The notes beneath the pieces are model-generated. The model made no database searches, was not told the origin of the DNA, and saw only the letters and a program-made list of their open reading frames with translations. From the NCBI GenBank assembly GCA_945878355.1, contig CAMCTC010000010.1, forward strand, positions 1 through 64,000: a DNA stretch of 64,000 bases, given 5' to 3'. A program made the position numbers and the translations under genes. This DNA is from Bordetella parapertussis (GTDB taxonomy: Bacteria > Pseudomonadota > Gammaproteobacteria > Burkholderiales > Burkholderiaceae_C). Positions 34,933 through 44,361 of this stretch are shown here, piece by piece (the stretch's first letter is position 1; every line of letters begins with the position of its first letter).

Positions 34933-36278
34933 ACGACCACGACGAAACAACTCAGTCCGCTCGACAGTCCTCGAGCGCTGGCCGGCGGGGGGGCGTTGGC
35001 GACCTGCCGGTCGCGCTGTTCCTGCCCTGCGCGGCCGGCGCCGAACCCTTGCTGGTCGACGAGGTCGGCCGCATTCTGGGCGCCGACACCCAGCTGCAGG
35101 TCGACCGCGGCGGCTTGCAGGTGATGACCGACGCCCTGGGCGCGATGCGGCTCAACCTTGAGAGTCGGTTGGCCCAGCGCGTGCTGTGGCCACTCGCCCA
35201 TGGGCCGTACGAGAACGAACAAGACCTCTACGCGCTGGCCAGAACCGTCGCCTGGGGCGACTGGATCACCCCGGCGCAGACCTTTCGCATCGACACCAGC
35301 GCGCAGCGCTCGCCGCTGCACAGCCTGAACTTCGCAACGCTGCGGGTCAAGGACGCGGTCTGCGACGTGGTCCGTGACGCCACCGGCGAGCGGCCCAGCA
35401 TCGACACCAGATTTCCCGATCTGCCGCTGACATTGCACCTGTCGCCCACGCACGCCACGCTCTACGCAGACACCTCGGGCGAAGCACTGTTCAAGCGCGG
35501 CTGGCGCGATGCGCAAGGCCTGAAGGGCGAAGCGCCGTTGAAGGAAACCCTGGCTGCAGCGATGCTGGCAGCCGCCGGCTGGCAGGGTCGTGCCGAGGAC
35601 GGTCCATTGTTCGACCCCTGCTGCGGCGCCGGCACGATCGCGATCGAAGCTGCGCAGATCGCCTGCGGCATCGCACCCGGCTTGCAGCGGCGTTTCGCGT
35701 TCGAGAAGATGCTGCCCTTCCGTGCGCACCAGAACAGTTGGTCGCGGATGAAGGACGCGGCGCGTGCCAGGCAGCATGCGCCTGAGGTGCAGATTTTCGC
35801 CGGCGACGTGTCGTTCCGCATGACCGACTTCGCGCAGCGCAATGCCGACCGCGCCGGTGTGGCCAGCGCGATCGACTTCAAGACCGCCGACGCTCTGCAG
35901 CGAATGCCGCCAGCGCCCAGTGGCCTGATGGTGATCAACCCGCCTTATGGTGAGCGCATCGCACCGATGGGTTCGCGCGCCGGCGAACGCTTCAATCCCA
36001 GCGACCGCGGCCAGCCCAGGCCGACGCGCGAAGGCTTCGAGGGCGGCAGCAGTCCGACCGAGTTCTTCAGCCAACTCGCCAGCCACTGGAAGCGCCATTA
36101 CGCCGGTTGGACTGCCTGGGTGCTGAGCCCTGACATGAAGCTGCCGCAAGCGCTTCGATTGAAGGAAAACCGGCGTGTGCCGATGTGGAACGGACCGATC
36201 GAATGCCGGCTGTTCCGCTTCGAGCTGATCGCCGGATCGGCAAGGCAGACGGACGCTGTCGCGCCGACATTGCGGTGA
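34929..36278 (+). CDS. THUMP-domain class I SAM RNA methyltransferase (RlmL-like)
   Basis: It methylates 23S rRNA guanine by analogy to RlmL. The 449-residue protein has an N-terminal ferredoxin-like/THUMP part (about 20-180) and a Rossmann methyltransferase with motif I DPCCGAGTIAIEAA and the catalytic NPPYGERI. Half the size of E. coli RlmKL, as in many betaproteobacteria. It overlaps rpoN by 4 bp. The 3' end is odd: the last 269 bp before the final dozen codons are duplicated at 37547-37815, and after the repeat the two copies end differently (here SARQTDAVAPTLR). The C-terminal tail therefore probably derives from an insertion event. Confidence 0.92.
   Translation: MNDHDETTQSARQSSSAGRRGGVGDLPVALFLPCAAGAEPLLVDEVGRILGADTQLQVDRGGLQVMTDALGAMRLNLESRLAQRVLWPLAHGPYENEQDLYALARTVAWGDWITPAQTFRIDTSAQRSPLHSLNFATLRVKDAVCDVVRDATGERPSIDTRFPDLPLTLHLSPTHATLYADTSGEALFKRGWRDAQGLKGEAPLKETLAAAMLAAAGWQGRAEDGPLFDPCCGAGTIAIEAAQIACGIAPGLQRRFAFEKMLPFRAHQNSWSRMKDAARARQHAPEVQIFAGDVSFRMTDFAQRNADRAGVASAIDFKTADALQRMPPAPSGLMVINPPYGERIAPMGSRAGERFNPSDRGQPRPTREGFEGGSSPTEFFSQLASHWKRHYAGWTAWVLSPDMKLPQALRLKENRRVPMWNGPIECRLFRFELIAGSARQTDAVAPTLR
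35974..36242 (+). repeat. Direct repeat A, 3' part of the methyltransferase gene
   Basis: 269 bp, identical to 37547-37815 except T36107 versus C37680 (a synonymous change). The pair flanks 1,304 bp holding a GT92-type gene. The distance between copies is 1,573 bp. Confidence 0.97.
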
Positions 36279-36391
36279 AGCGCTTGCGTAGCGAGCCCTG
36301 AATGGCGCACCCAGGCGAGCTTGGCGCATTGATCGAGAATGTTGCGCAAGGCTTGGCCAGGCGAACTTCTCTCATCGCAACCGGTTAACCC

Positions 36392-36526
36392 ATGCATCGC
36401 CAATTCAACGATTCCCAAGGACTAGCGGCTCGTCGAACCGTGCGGCTGGATTTCGACGACGGTAACTTTGTGCCGCGCTCGCCCGAGTCGCTCAAGCCCT
36501 ATGTGCGCTGGATCGGGACGCTGTGA
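36392..36526 (+). pseudogene. Possible N-terminal fragment of an acyl-CoA synthetase
   Basis: A 44-codon frame contains VRLDFDDGNFVPRSPESLKPY followed by VRWIGTL and a stop. This resembles the N-terminus of AMP-dependent (feruloyl-CoA-type) synthetases, where a DDG...RSPxxLxPYxR block precedes the adenylate-forming domain; nothing else of that enzyme follows. The fragment lies within the segment bounded by the 269-bp repeats. Assignment is from a short match only. The rest of 36279-36636 is AT-richer and holds no other gene I can see. Confidence 0.35.
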
Positions 36527-36636
36527 TTTCGAAATTCAGCCGATTCGCAAGACTGCACTTTTCAGGAAACCACCAATTAACCAGCACCAGAGCCTGAACA
36601 TATGTTCGCCAATAGCTCTAAGGTAACATTGAAAAA

Positions 36637-37458
36637 ATGAACATTGCCATCACGTCGATTCAGCGAAATCGTGCCCCATGGCTGATGGAGTGGCTGGCAT
36701 TTCATTTGGTAGTCGGGGTCAGCCGCTTTTTTATGTATACCCACAAGTGCGACGATGGGAGCACTGAATTGCTGGCGCGGTTGTCGCGGAATTACCCGAT
36801 CACCGTCCACCCCTTCGATGCGCCGGCGCAGCCTCAACTGATCGCCTACCAGCACGCTTGGAATACCTACGGCGCCCAGGTCGATTGGATGGCCTTCATC
36901 GATGGCGACGAGTTCCTGTTTCCCACCACTACGGCATCGCTGATCGAAGCGCTGGCGCCTTTCGTCGCTGAACCGGTGTCTGCTCTCGCTGTTTTCTGGA
37001 TGTGTTATGGCAGCAGTGGCCATGTCGAAGATCCGGGTGGACTTCTACTGGAGCAGTTCACGCGACACGCCAGTCTCGACTTCTCGGCCAATCGGCATGT
37101 CAAGTCCATCGTCCGTGGCTCGGCAGACCCGATGACGGTCACAGGGTCGCATATTTTCCCAACCTTGCACGGCACGGTCGACACTCTCCTGCGTCCCATT
37201 GACAAGGGGCATATGGCCGAGCTCGAGCCCAGCTATAACGCCTTGCGGATCAACCATTACGTCGTCCAATGCCACGACTTTTTCCGTCTCACTAAGCAGA
37301 CGATGGGCGCAGCTGATGCAGCGGCAGATTTCATTCGACCCGACACCTGGTTCGCAGCCCACGACCGTAATGAGTGCGATGACGGCGTGCGCTATCGGTT
37401 CTTGATCGCAGTGAAGCTGAAACTACGCGAAATGCACGCCTGCCTTGCCGACGGATGA
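36637..37458 (+). CDS. GT92-like glycosyltransferase
   Basis: The 273-residue product starts MNIAITSIQRNRAPWLMEW and has the family pattern of DUF23/GT92 enzymes: an EW...H...GV..F opening (WLAFHLVVGVSRFFMYTHKC), the metal/nucleotide-sugar motif FIDGDEFLFP (about 88-97), and a late NHYVVQCHDFF. No signal or membrane segment. The gene and its upstream stretch are less GC-rich than the neighbours and lie between two copies of the methyltransferase 3' end, so transfer or local insertion is likely. No strong ribosome site is seen before the ATG. Sugar and acceptor unknown. Confidence 0.8.
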   Translation: MNIAITSIQRNRAPWLMEWLAFHLVVGVSRFFMYTHKCDDGSTELLARLSRNYPITVHPFDAPAQPQLIAYQHAWNTYGAQVDWMAFIDGDEFLFPTTTASLIEALAPFVAEPVSALAVFWMCYGSSGHVEDPGGLLLEQFTRHASLDFSANRHVKSIVRGSADPMTVTGSHIFPTLHGTVDTLLRPIDKGHMAELEPSYNALRINHYVVQCHDFFRLTKQTMGAADAAADFIRPDTWFAAHDRNECDDGVRYRFLIAVKLKLREMHACLADG

Positions 37459-37479
37459 GACAGACGAAATAGCTCGCTC

Positions 37480-37839
37480 TGCGACGCAGGAACGATCGCG
37501 ATCAAAAGGATGTTGTGCTTCCACGGGTCGGTTTCAAGACCCCCGACGCGCGCCGGCGAACGCTTCAATCCCAGCGACCGCGGCCAGCCCAGGCCGACGC
37601 GCGAAGGCTTCGAGGGCGGCAGCAGTCCGACCGAGTTCTTCAGCCAACTCGCCAGCCACTGGAAGCGCCATTACGCCGGCTGGACTGCCTGGGTGCTGAG
37701 CCCTGACATGAAGCTGCCGCAAGCGCTTCGATTGAAGGAAAACCGGCGTGTGCCGATGTGGAACGGACCGATCGAATGCCGGCTGTTCCGCTTCGAGCTG
37801 ATCGCCGGATCGGCACGCGGCAAGCTCGACGCCGACTGA
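37480..37839 (+). pseudogene. Truncated second copy of the RlmL-like methyltransferase gene
   Basis: This frame reads CDAGTIAIK (a decayed motif I, compare CGAGTIAIE) and within 15 codons jumps to AGERFNPSDRG, then follows the intact gene exactly until SARGKLDAD and a stop at 37839. The central half of the catalytic domain is missing. A TTCAAGACCCCCGACG tract (37533-37548) matches 35877-35892 of the intact gene with one change, marking the internal deletion joint. It cannot make a functional enzyme. Its tail is probably the ancestral gene end. Confidence 0.8.
37547..37815 (+). repeat. Direct repeat B (copy of 35974-36242)
   Basis: 269 bp, one mismatch to repeat A. It sits within the truncated methyltransferase copy, downstream of the GT92-like gene. 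Confidence 0.97.
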
Positions 37840-37888
37840 CCCGCCAGGGCTCGCTGCGCGCAACAGCAGGCACAGATTCGGCGCGCGC

Positions 37889-37920
37889 AAAGCCCGGCGC
37901 AAAGGCTTTCTAGGGTTTTC
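37889..37920 (+). terminator. Possible rho-independent terminator
   Basis: AAAGCC (37889-37894) and GGCTTT (37904-37909) form a 6-bp stem with a 9-base loop, followed by CTAGGGTTTTC with a short T run. Position fits the end of the ancestral lpt-rpoN-methyltransferase operon. Confidence 0.35.
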
Positions 37921-38026
37921 ACGCGAGCCCGGACAGCGACAGCTGGGGCATGATCAGGACCGGGTTTTTATTCACACGACCGACGCGAAAATCCGCTGAG
38001 GGTGGGCACCCAGGAGAGCGTCGCGG

Positions 38027-39577
38027 ATGAGTTGGCAACCCGAAGTCGATGAATTGCGTCGCCGCCAGGCGCTGGCCCGTCGGATGGGCGGTCCGGACAA
38101 GGTCAAACGCCAACACGATGGCGGCAAACTGACGGTTCGAGAGCGCATCGACGCACTGCTGGACCCCGGCAGTTTTCACGAGATCGGCTCGGTCGCGGGC
38201 AAGGCCAGCTACGACGACGAGGGCAATCTCCTCGACTTCAACGCCAGCAACACGCTGATCGGTCGTGGCCGACTCGACGGCCGGCCCATCGTGTTGCAAG
38301 GTGATGACTTCACGGTGCGTGGCGGGGCGGCCGATGCTGCCATCTGGGCCAAGTCCGCGCTGGCCGAACAGATGGCCAACGAACTGCGCCTGCCCATCGT
38401 TCGGCTGGTTGACGGCACCGGCGGCGGCGGCTCGGTGAAGTCGCTCGAGGTCGACCAGCGCACCTATGTGTCGCAGATGATCGGCTGGCAGTTCGTCACC
38501 GAGAACATGGGCTTGGTGCCGGTGGTAGGCCTGGCGCTGGGATCGGTCGCCGGTCTGGGCGCTGCGCGTGTGGCATCTAGCCACTACTCGATGATCGTCA
38601 AGGGCAGCGCGCAGATGTTCATCGCCGGCCCACCGTTGGTGGCCCGGGTGGGCGCAGCGATAGACAAGGAGACGCTGGGCGGCAGCCACATCCATGCCAG
38701 CAATGGCGCGGTAGACGACGAGGTCTCTTCCGAAGCCGAGGCCTTCGCGCGCACCCGCCAATTCCTGTCCTACCTGCCCACCTCGGTCTATGAGTTGGCC
38801 GCGCGCGGTCCGCAGACCGATGACCCAAGTCGGCGCGAAGACTGGCTGATCGAGGCGATCCCGCGCGATCGGCGCAAGGTCTACAACGCACGCCGCATCA
38901 TCGAGGCCGTTGTCGACCAGGGCAGCTTCTTCGAGATCGGCAAGCTGTACGGCCGCTCCACCATCACCGGACTGGCCAGGCTAGACGGTTGGCCGGTGGC
39001 CTTGCTGGGCAGCGACCCCTACCACTACGGTGGCGCCTGGACTGCGGACAGCGCCATCAAGGCCGCGCGTCTGGTCGACTTGGCCCAGACCTTTCACCTG
39101 CCCATCGTGCAACTGGTCGACATCCCGGGTTTTCTGATTGGGCTGCAGTCGGAGCAGGCGGCCACGATCCGGCGCGGCGTCACCGCGCTGGCGGCGCTGC
39201 ACCAAGCCACGGTGCCGATGTGCTCGTTCATTCTGCGCAAGGCCTTCGGTGTGGCTGGCGCCGTGCAGACCAACGACCGCAAGCTGCACTACCGCTATGC
39301 CTGGCCTTCGGGCGACTGGGGTTCGTTGCCGCTTGAAGGCGGGGTTGAGGCGGCTTACCGCGCCGAACTGGACCAGGCCGAGGACCGGGCCGCGCTGCTC
39401 GAGCAGATCACCGCAAGGCTGAACCAGTTCCGGTCACCGTTTCGCACCGCCGAAGCCTTTCTGGTCGAGGAAATCATCGATCCGCGCGACACCCGTTCGC
39501 TGCTGTGCGAGTTCGCCAACCTGGCCGCGCCGCTGCGCCAGGCTGGGCCGACGTCATCGTTCTTCATGCGACCCTGA
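38027..39577 (+). CDS. Acyl-CoA carboxylase, carboxyltransferase (beta) subunit
   Basis: It moves CO2 from carboxybiotin to an acyl-CoA. The 516-residue protein has two crotonase-fold halves: the N-terminal (RRMGGPDKVKRQHDGGKLTVRERI, LVDGTGGGGSVKSLE) and the C-terminal (LLGSDPYHYGGAWTADSAIKAARL, LVDIPGFLIGLQSE). Length fits propionyl- or methylcrotonyl-type subunits. No biotin carboxylase or BCCP gene is next to it, so the alpha subunit must be encoded elsewhere. It starts a co-directional block with an ABC transporter after 3 bp. Confidence 0.9.
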   Translation: MSWQPEVDELRRRQALARRMGGPDKVKRQHDGGKLTVRERIDALLDPGSFHEIGSVAGKASYDDEGNLLDFNASNTLIGRGRLDGRPIVLQGDDFTVRGGAADAAIWAKSALAEQMANELRLPIVRLVDGTGGGGSVKSLEVDQRTYVSQMIGWQFVTENMGLVPVVGLALGSVAGLGAARVASSHYSMIVKGSAQMFIAGPPLVARVGAAIDKETLGGSHIHASNGAVDDEVSSEAEAFARTRQFLSYLPTSVYELAARGPQTDDPSRREDWLIEAIPRDRRKVYNARRIIEAVVDQGSFFEIGKLYGRSTITGLARLDGWPVALLGSDPYHYGGAWTADSAIKAARLVDLAQTFHLPIVQLVDIPGFLIGLQSEQAATIRRGVTALAALHQATVPMCSFILRKAFGVAGAVQTNDRKLHYRYAWPSGDWGSLPLEGGVEAAYRAELDQAEDRAALLEQITARLNQFRSPFRTAEAFLVEEIIDPRDTRSLLCEFANLAAPLRQAGPTSSFFMRP

Positions 39578-39580
39578 CCC

Positions 39581-40672
39581 ATGGACCTGGCTACCCCGAC
39601 CCAGGCGCCGAATGCGCTTGGCAAAACACCCGAACGCGCGGCACCGTTGCTCGAGGTGCGCGACCTCAGCATCCACTTCCGCACCGGCTCTGGCGAAGTG
39701 CAGGTCACCAACCAGGTCTCGTTCCAGCTGCGAGCCGGCGAGCGGGTCGGTGTGGTCGGTGAGAGCGGCTGCGGCAAGACCGTCACCGGCCTGTCGCTGC
39801 TGCGCTTGCTGCCCAAGCCGCCGCGCAGCCGTGTCACCGGGCAGATCCTGTTCGAGGGGCGCGACCTGTTGGCGCTGTCCGAGCGCGAGATGCGCGATGT
39901 TCGCGGGCGCAGCATCAGCATGATCTTCCAGGAGCCCATGAGTGCGCTCGATCCGGTGTTCACGATCGGCTACCAGATCGGTGAAACCCTTCGCGCGCAC
40001 TTCAAGCTGGGCGCCCGCGAGGCGCGAGAGCGTGCGATCGAGGCGCTGGCGTCGGTGGGCATCCCGCTGCCAGAACGGCGCCACGACGAGTATCCGCATC
40101 AGCTGTCCGGCGGCATGCGCCAGCGCGCGATGATCGCCATCGCGCTGGCCTGCGAGCCCAAGCTGCTGATTGCCGACGAACCGACGACCGCGCTGGACGT
40201 GACCGTGCAGGCGCAGATCGTTGACTTGCTGCGCAAGCTCTCCGAGCGCACGGGAACCTCGCTGCTCTTCATCACGCACGACCTGGGCGTGGTTGCCGAA
40301 ACCTGCGAGCGGATGATCACGATGTACGCAGGCCAAGTGGTTGAGGACGGCAGCACCGACACCGTGCTCAAGCGCCCGCTGCATCCGTACAGCTCGGGTC
40401 TGTTGCGATCGATCCCGCGGCTGTCCGAGCGCAAGACCGCGCTGCCGTCGATTCGCGGGCGTGTGCCTTCGGCGCTGGAGATGCCTGCCGGCTGCCGCTT
40501 CGCGCCGCGATGCTCGCACCGCGTCGAGGCCTGTGGCGAGCCCCAGCTGGTGCACGATGTCGGCGCGCATCGAGTGCGTTGCGGGCGACACCAGTCGCTG
40601 GTGCTTCCTGGCGCGGTCGGGTCGGCCAGCCCTGCCGGCGGCCATCCGGCCCAGACCGTGGGTGTGGCGTGA
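39581..40672 (+). CDS. Dipeptide/oligopeptide-type ABC transporter ATPase (DppD/OppD-like)
   Basis: The 363-residue ATPase has Walker [10 protein letters not shown], signature [15 protein letters not shown], Walker [14 protein letters not shown] and an H-loop ITHDLGVV. The C-terminal oligopeptide extension has a Cys-bearing stretch ([12 protein letters not shown]) typical of this subfamily and suggesting a Fe-S or zinc site. It overlaps the next ATPase gene by 1 bp. Confidence 0.93.
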   Translation: MDLATPTQAPNALGKTPERAAPLLEVRDLSIHFRTGSGEVQVTNQVSFQLRAGERVGVVGESGCGKTVTGLSLLRLLPKPPRSRVTGQILFEGRDLLALSEREMRDVRGRSISMIFQEPMSALDPVFTIGYQIGETLRAHFKLGAREARERAIEALASVGIPLPERRHDEYPHQLSGGMRQRAMIAIALACEPKLLIADEPTTALDVTVQAQIVDLLRKLSERTGTSLLFITHDLGVVAETCERMITMYAGQVVEDGSTDTVLKRPLHPYSSGLLRSIPRLSERKTALPSIRGRVPSALEMPAGCRFAPRCSHRVEACGEPQLVHDVGAHRVRCGRHQSLVLPGAVGSASPAGGHPAQTVGVA

Positions 40673-41688
40673 TGGCCGACAGCATGATGGCCTCTCAGGA
40701 AAGCGCCGCCGACAAGCTGGTGCAGGTGCAGGACCTGCGCGTTCATTTCCGCACCGGCAAGGGCCTGGAAACGGTCAAGGCCGTCGATGGCGTGGATTTC
40801 GACGTGCGTGCCGGCGAGACCTTCGGCGTCATTGGCGAATCCGGATCCGGCAAGTCCACGCTCGGTCGCGCGCTGGTGTGCTTGACCAAGCCCACGGGCG
40901 GGCAGCTGTTGCACTCGGGCGTCGACCCGTATTCGCTGTCTTCCAAGGCCTTGAAGAACGCGCGCCGCGAGTTCCAGATCATTTTCCAGGACCCGAGTGC
41001 GGCGCTCGATCCGCGCATGACGATTCTGCGCAGCGTCCGGCAGCCGCTGGACATCCTCGGCGATACCGACGCCGCCGAGCGCAGCCGCCTCGCTTTCGAA
41101 GCGATCGATCGCGTTGGCCTGCCCGCGGAGTACGCCCAGCGTTATCCGCACGAGTTGTCAGGTGGCCAGAAGCAACGCGTGAACATCGCGCGTGCGCTCA
41201 CGCTGCGGCCTCGTCTGATGGTCTGCGACGAGGTGGTGGCTGCGCTGGATGTGTCGATACAGGCCGACATCCTGAACCTGTTCTCGGACCTGCAGCGCGA
41301 GTTCGGGCTGACCTATGTGTTCATCACGCACGACCTGGGCGTGGTCTCGCACGTGTCGGACCGCATCGCGGTGATGTACCTGGGTCGCTTCATGGAGATG
41401 GGTCCGGCCGACCAGGTGTCGGCGCGACCGCTACACCCCTACACGCAGGCGCTGCTGTCGTCCGAGCCGGTGCCGCTGCCCTTGGAGATGCGCACCGACC
41501 GGCGCATCATTCTCGAGGGCGAGATCCCCAGCCCGATTTCACCGCCTTCGGGCTGCCGTTTCCGCACCCGTTGCAGGCATGCGATCGACGATTGCGCGCG
41601 AACCGTGCCGCCGTGGCGCGAGATCGAACCCCAGCGATTCATTGCCTGTCATCTCGCCGAACAGCTGGCAGCGAGTCCCCCCGACTGA
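40672..41688 (+). CDS. Dipeptide/oligopeptide-type ABC transporter ATPase (DppF/OppF-like)
   Basis: From ATG 40672 (overlapping the previous stop by 1 bp) this gives 338 residues. Visible are Walker [10 protein letters not shown], signature [15 protein letters not shown], Walker [15 protein letters not shown] (Glu-Val instead of Glu-Pro/Ala), H-loop [11 protein letters not shown], and the C-terminal [12 protein letters not shown]. It forms the heterodimeric ATPase with the preceding gene. An upstream in-frame extension lies inside that gene and is not used. Confidence 0.93.
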   Translation: MADSMMASQESAADKLVQVQDLRVHFRTGKGLETVKAVDGVDFDVRAGETFGVIGESGSGKSTLGRALVCLTKPTGGQLLHSGVDPYSLSSKALKNARREFQIIFQDPSAALDPRMTILRSVRQPLDILGDTDAAERSRLAFEAIDRVGLPAEYAQRYPHELSGGQKQRVNIARALTLRPRLMVCDEVVAALDVSIQADILNLFSDLQREFGLTYVFITHDLGVVSHVSDRIAVMYLGRFMEMGPADQVSARPLHPYTQALLSSEPVPLPLEMRTDRRIILEGEIPSPISPPSGCRFRTRCRHAIDDCARTVPPWREIEPQRFIACHLAEQLAASPPD

Positions 41689-41748
41689 TCGCCGCGCCAG
41701 CGCAGCCGTCATCATCCACCGACACAGACTTTTCAAACGAGGAAACCC

Positions 41749-43344
41749 ATGAGCAAGAACGAACAACCCGCCAACCTGCTGGCCGGCCTTGAGGGCCAGG
41801 CGCTGGATCGCCGGCAAGTCATGGCGCTGATCGCGGGCGCTGCCAGCGCCGCCGGCCTGTTAGGCAGCGGCAGCGCGCAAGCGCAGGAGACGCCTCGCAA
41901 AGGCGGCGTGCTCAAGGTGGCAACGCCCACCAACCCGTCGTCGCTCGACCCGATGACCGGCCGATCGGGCTACGACCATGTGCAGCTCTACACGATGTTC
42001 GACACGCTGTTCGAATGGGACTACCAGACGCTGACGCCCAAACCCGGCCTGGTCAAGGCCTGGAAGTTCGCCGATCCGAAGACGCTGGTGATGGACCTGG
42101 AGCCGGGCGTCACCTTCCACGATGGCTCGCCCTGCGATGCTGCGGCGGTCAAGTTCAACCTCGATCGCTTCCGCGGCGACGCGCGCTCGAACATCAAGTC
42201 CGACCTCGCGTCGCTCGACACCGTGGATGTGACCGGCCCGCTGCAAGTCACCCTCAAGCTCAAGGCACCCGACACCTCGCTGGTGCTGGTGCTGTCCGAC
42301 CGCGCCGGCATGATGTTCTCGCCGACGGCTGCCAAGGCGCAGGGCGCTGAGTCCGACCGCAAGCCGGTGGGTGCCGGGCCTTGGAAGTTCGTCAGCTGGA
42401 CCGACAACGAGAAGGTCGTCGTCGCCCGCTACGACAAGTACTGGCGCCCCAACCGGCCGTACCTCGACGGCATCGAGTTCGCGATCATCACCGACACCAA
42501 CACCGGGCTGCGCTCGGTGGTGACCGGCCAGAACCAGTTCGCGCATGGACTGGCGCCGCAGCAGAAAGTGCTCATCGACCGCTCCAAGAACCTCAAGGGG
42601 ATGGCCACGCCGACCTTGTTCGTTCACCTGTTCTTCCTGAACTACGGCCGAGCGCCGTTCAACGACGCGCGGGTGCGCCAAGCGATGAACTTCGCGATCG
42701 ACCGCGACGCGTTCAACAAGGCCACGCAAGGCGGCATTGGCGAGCCGGCGAACACGCTGCTGCCCAAGGCGCCCTGGGCGCCCGAGGGCGCGCTGGAAAA
42801 CGCTTACCGATACGACCCGGCGCAAGCGCGCAAGTTGCTCGCCGAAGCCGGCCACAAGGATGGACTGGAGATCACCATCATCGCCTGGAACGACCAGCGC
42901 TCGGTGCAACGCCAGGAGATCCTGCTCGAGCAGATGGGCAAGGCCGGGTTCAGGCTGAAGTTCCAGCAGTTCGCGGTCGCCGACGCCACCGCCCAGTTCT
43001 TTGGCGCCGACAAGAAGGGCGACGCCTACCTGGCCGCCTGGACCGGGCGCCCGGACCCCAGCCTGACCTTGCAGCTGATGTTCTCCAAGGACTCGTACTT
43101 CAACGCCGGCAAGGCCGATCCGGCGCCGGGCCGTGCCGAGGCGCAGCAGGAGTCGATCGCGGTCGAGGCTTCGGCCGATCGCAAGAAGGCTTTCTCCAAA
43201 CTGCAGAAGATCGTCGTCGAGCAGTCGCTCACCGTGCCGATCGTGGTCCAGTACGACCTGCAGGCCTTGCACGAGAAGGTGCAGGGCTACCAGCCGAACC
43301 TGCTGGGCAAGCCGAAGTTCGAGACCGTCTGGCTCAAGCCCTGA
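41749..43344 (+). CDS. Peptide/nickel-type ABC transporter substrate-binding protein
   Basis: The 531-residue periplasmic receptor (SBP_bac_5) has a Tat-like signal with DRRQVMALIAGAASAAG and cleavage near AQA-QE (about 45). The mature part shows GGVLKVATPTNPSSLDPMTG, VTFHDGSPCDAAAVKFNLDR and FNDARVRQAMNFAIDRDAF, all family hallmarks. A GAGGAAA ribosome site precedes ATG 41749. The ligand may be a peptide, glutathione-like compound or other solute; the neighbouring CoA-enzyme genes argue against a plain nutrient peptide. Confidence 0.93.
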   Translation: MSKNEQPANLLAGLEGQALDRRQVMALIAGAASAAGLLGSGSAQAQETPRKGGVLKVATPTNPSSLDPMTGRSGYDHVQLYTMFDTLFEWDYQTLTPKPGLVKAWKFADPKTLVMDLEPGVTFHDGSPCDAAAVKFNLDRFRGDARSNIKSDLASLDTVDVTGPLQVTLKLKAPDTSLVLVLSDRAGMMFSPTAAKAQGAESDRKPVGAGPWKFVSWTDNEKVVVARYDKYWRPNRPYLDGIEFAIITDTNTGLRSVVTGQNQFAHGLAPQQKVLIDRSKNLKGMATPTLFVHLFFLNYGRAPFNDARVRQAMNFAIDRDAFNKATQGGIGEPANTLLPKAPWAPEGALENAYRYDPAQARKLLAEAGHKDGLEITIIAWNDQRSVQRQEILLEQMGKAGFRLKFQQFAVADATAQFFGADKKGDAYLAAWTGRPDPSLTLQLMFSKDSYFNAGKADPAPGRAEAQQESIAVEASADRKKAFSKLQKIVVEQSLTVPIVVQYDLQALHEKVQGYQPNLLGKPKFETVWLKP

Positions 43345-43398
43345 AAACACGCCGCGCTGGGCGGGTGACCGCCTGGTGCAGCGTCATGTGAGTGCACC

Positions 43399-44358
43399 TT
43401 GGATACCAGAAGACGAATTCGCCTCATCGGCAGCCGGGTGCTGCAGATCGCGCCGGTGGTCGTGCTCGCCACCTTCGTGGTGTTTGGGCTGATGCATCTC
43501 GTGCCCGGCGACCCGGCGGTGACGCTGGCCGGTGATTACGCCACCGCGCAGCGCATCGAAGAGATCCGACACGCTTACGGTTTCGACCGGCCGCTGTTGG
43601 TGCAGTACTGGAGTTGGCTGTCCGGCGCGCTGCAGTTCGACCTCGGCAAGTCGCTGCAGTCGAGCGAACAAGTCTCGTCGATGATCGCGCACCGCTTCCC
43701 GAACACGCTGATCGTGGTCGTGATGGCCTTGCTGCTGTCGATGGCCATCGGCGTGCCCTTCGGCATTCTGGCGGCCACCCGTTCGGGCGGCAGGCTCGAC
43801 GCCGCGATCACGTCGATCAGCTCGCTCGGCGTGGCGCTGCCCAACTTCTGGCTCGCGCTGATCCTGGTGGCCACCTTGTCGCTGGGCATGGGATTGTTCC
43901 CGGCGACCGGATCGGTGTCGGTGTCCAAGAGTTGGTTCGAAGCGATGCACCATGCCACCTTGCCGGCCATTGCGCTGGCCGCAGGCGGCATCGCCGAGGT
44001 CACGCGCCAGTTGCGCTCGGCCTTGGTCGAGGTGCTGTCCTCGCAGTTCGTTCGGACCTTGCATGCCAAGGGCCTGTCGCCACTGGCCATCCTGTGGAAG
44101 CACGGCTTGAAGAACGTCAGCGTGAACCTGCTCACCGTGCTGGGCCTGCTGGTCAACCGCATGCTGGGCGCCACCGTCGTCATCGAAGCGGTGTTCGCCA
44201 TTCCCGGCATGGGCAGCCTGGTCGTGCACGGCGCAGTCGCCAAGGACTTTCCGGTGGTGCAGGGTGTGGTGCTGACGATGGTGGTGCTGGTGGTCGTGAC
44301 GAATCTGCTCGTCGACCTGCTGTACACAATGCTCGACCCGCGGGTTGGCAGGGAATAA
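43399..44358 (+). CDS. ABC transporter permease (DppB-like)
   Basis: The frame opens with TTG at 43399; no ATG or GTG lies in frame nearby upstream. The 319-residue protein has six membrane segments and the DppB signatures GLMHLVPGDPAVTLAGD, HAYGFDRPLLVQYWSWLSGALQFDLGKS (split positions about 55-82) and the EAA loop EVLSSQFVRTLHAKGLSP. It lies 54 bp after the receptor gene and 3 bp before the second permease. Confidence 0.92.
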   Translation: MDTRRRIRLIGSRVLQIAPVVVLATFVVFGLMHLVPGDPAVTLAGDYATAQRIEEIRHAYGFDRPLLVQYWSWLSGALQFDLGKSLQSSEQVSSMIAHRFPNTLIVVVMALLLSMAIGVPFGILAATRSGGRLDAAITSISSLGVALPNFWLALILVATLSLGMGLFPATGSVSVSKSWFEAMHHATLPAIALAAGGIAEVTRQLRSALVEVLSSQFVRTLHAKGLSPLAILWKHGLKNVSVNLLTVLGLLVNRMLGATVVIEAVFAIPGMGSLVVHGAVAKDFPVVQGVVLTMVVLVVVTNLLVDLLYTMLDPRVGRE

Positions 44359-44361
44359 GCG

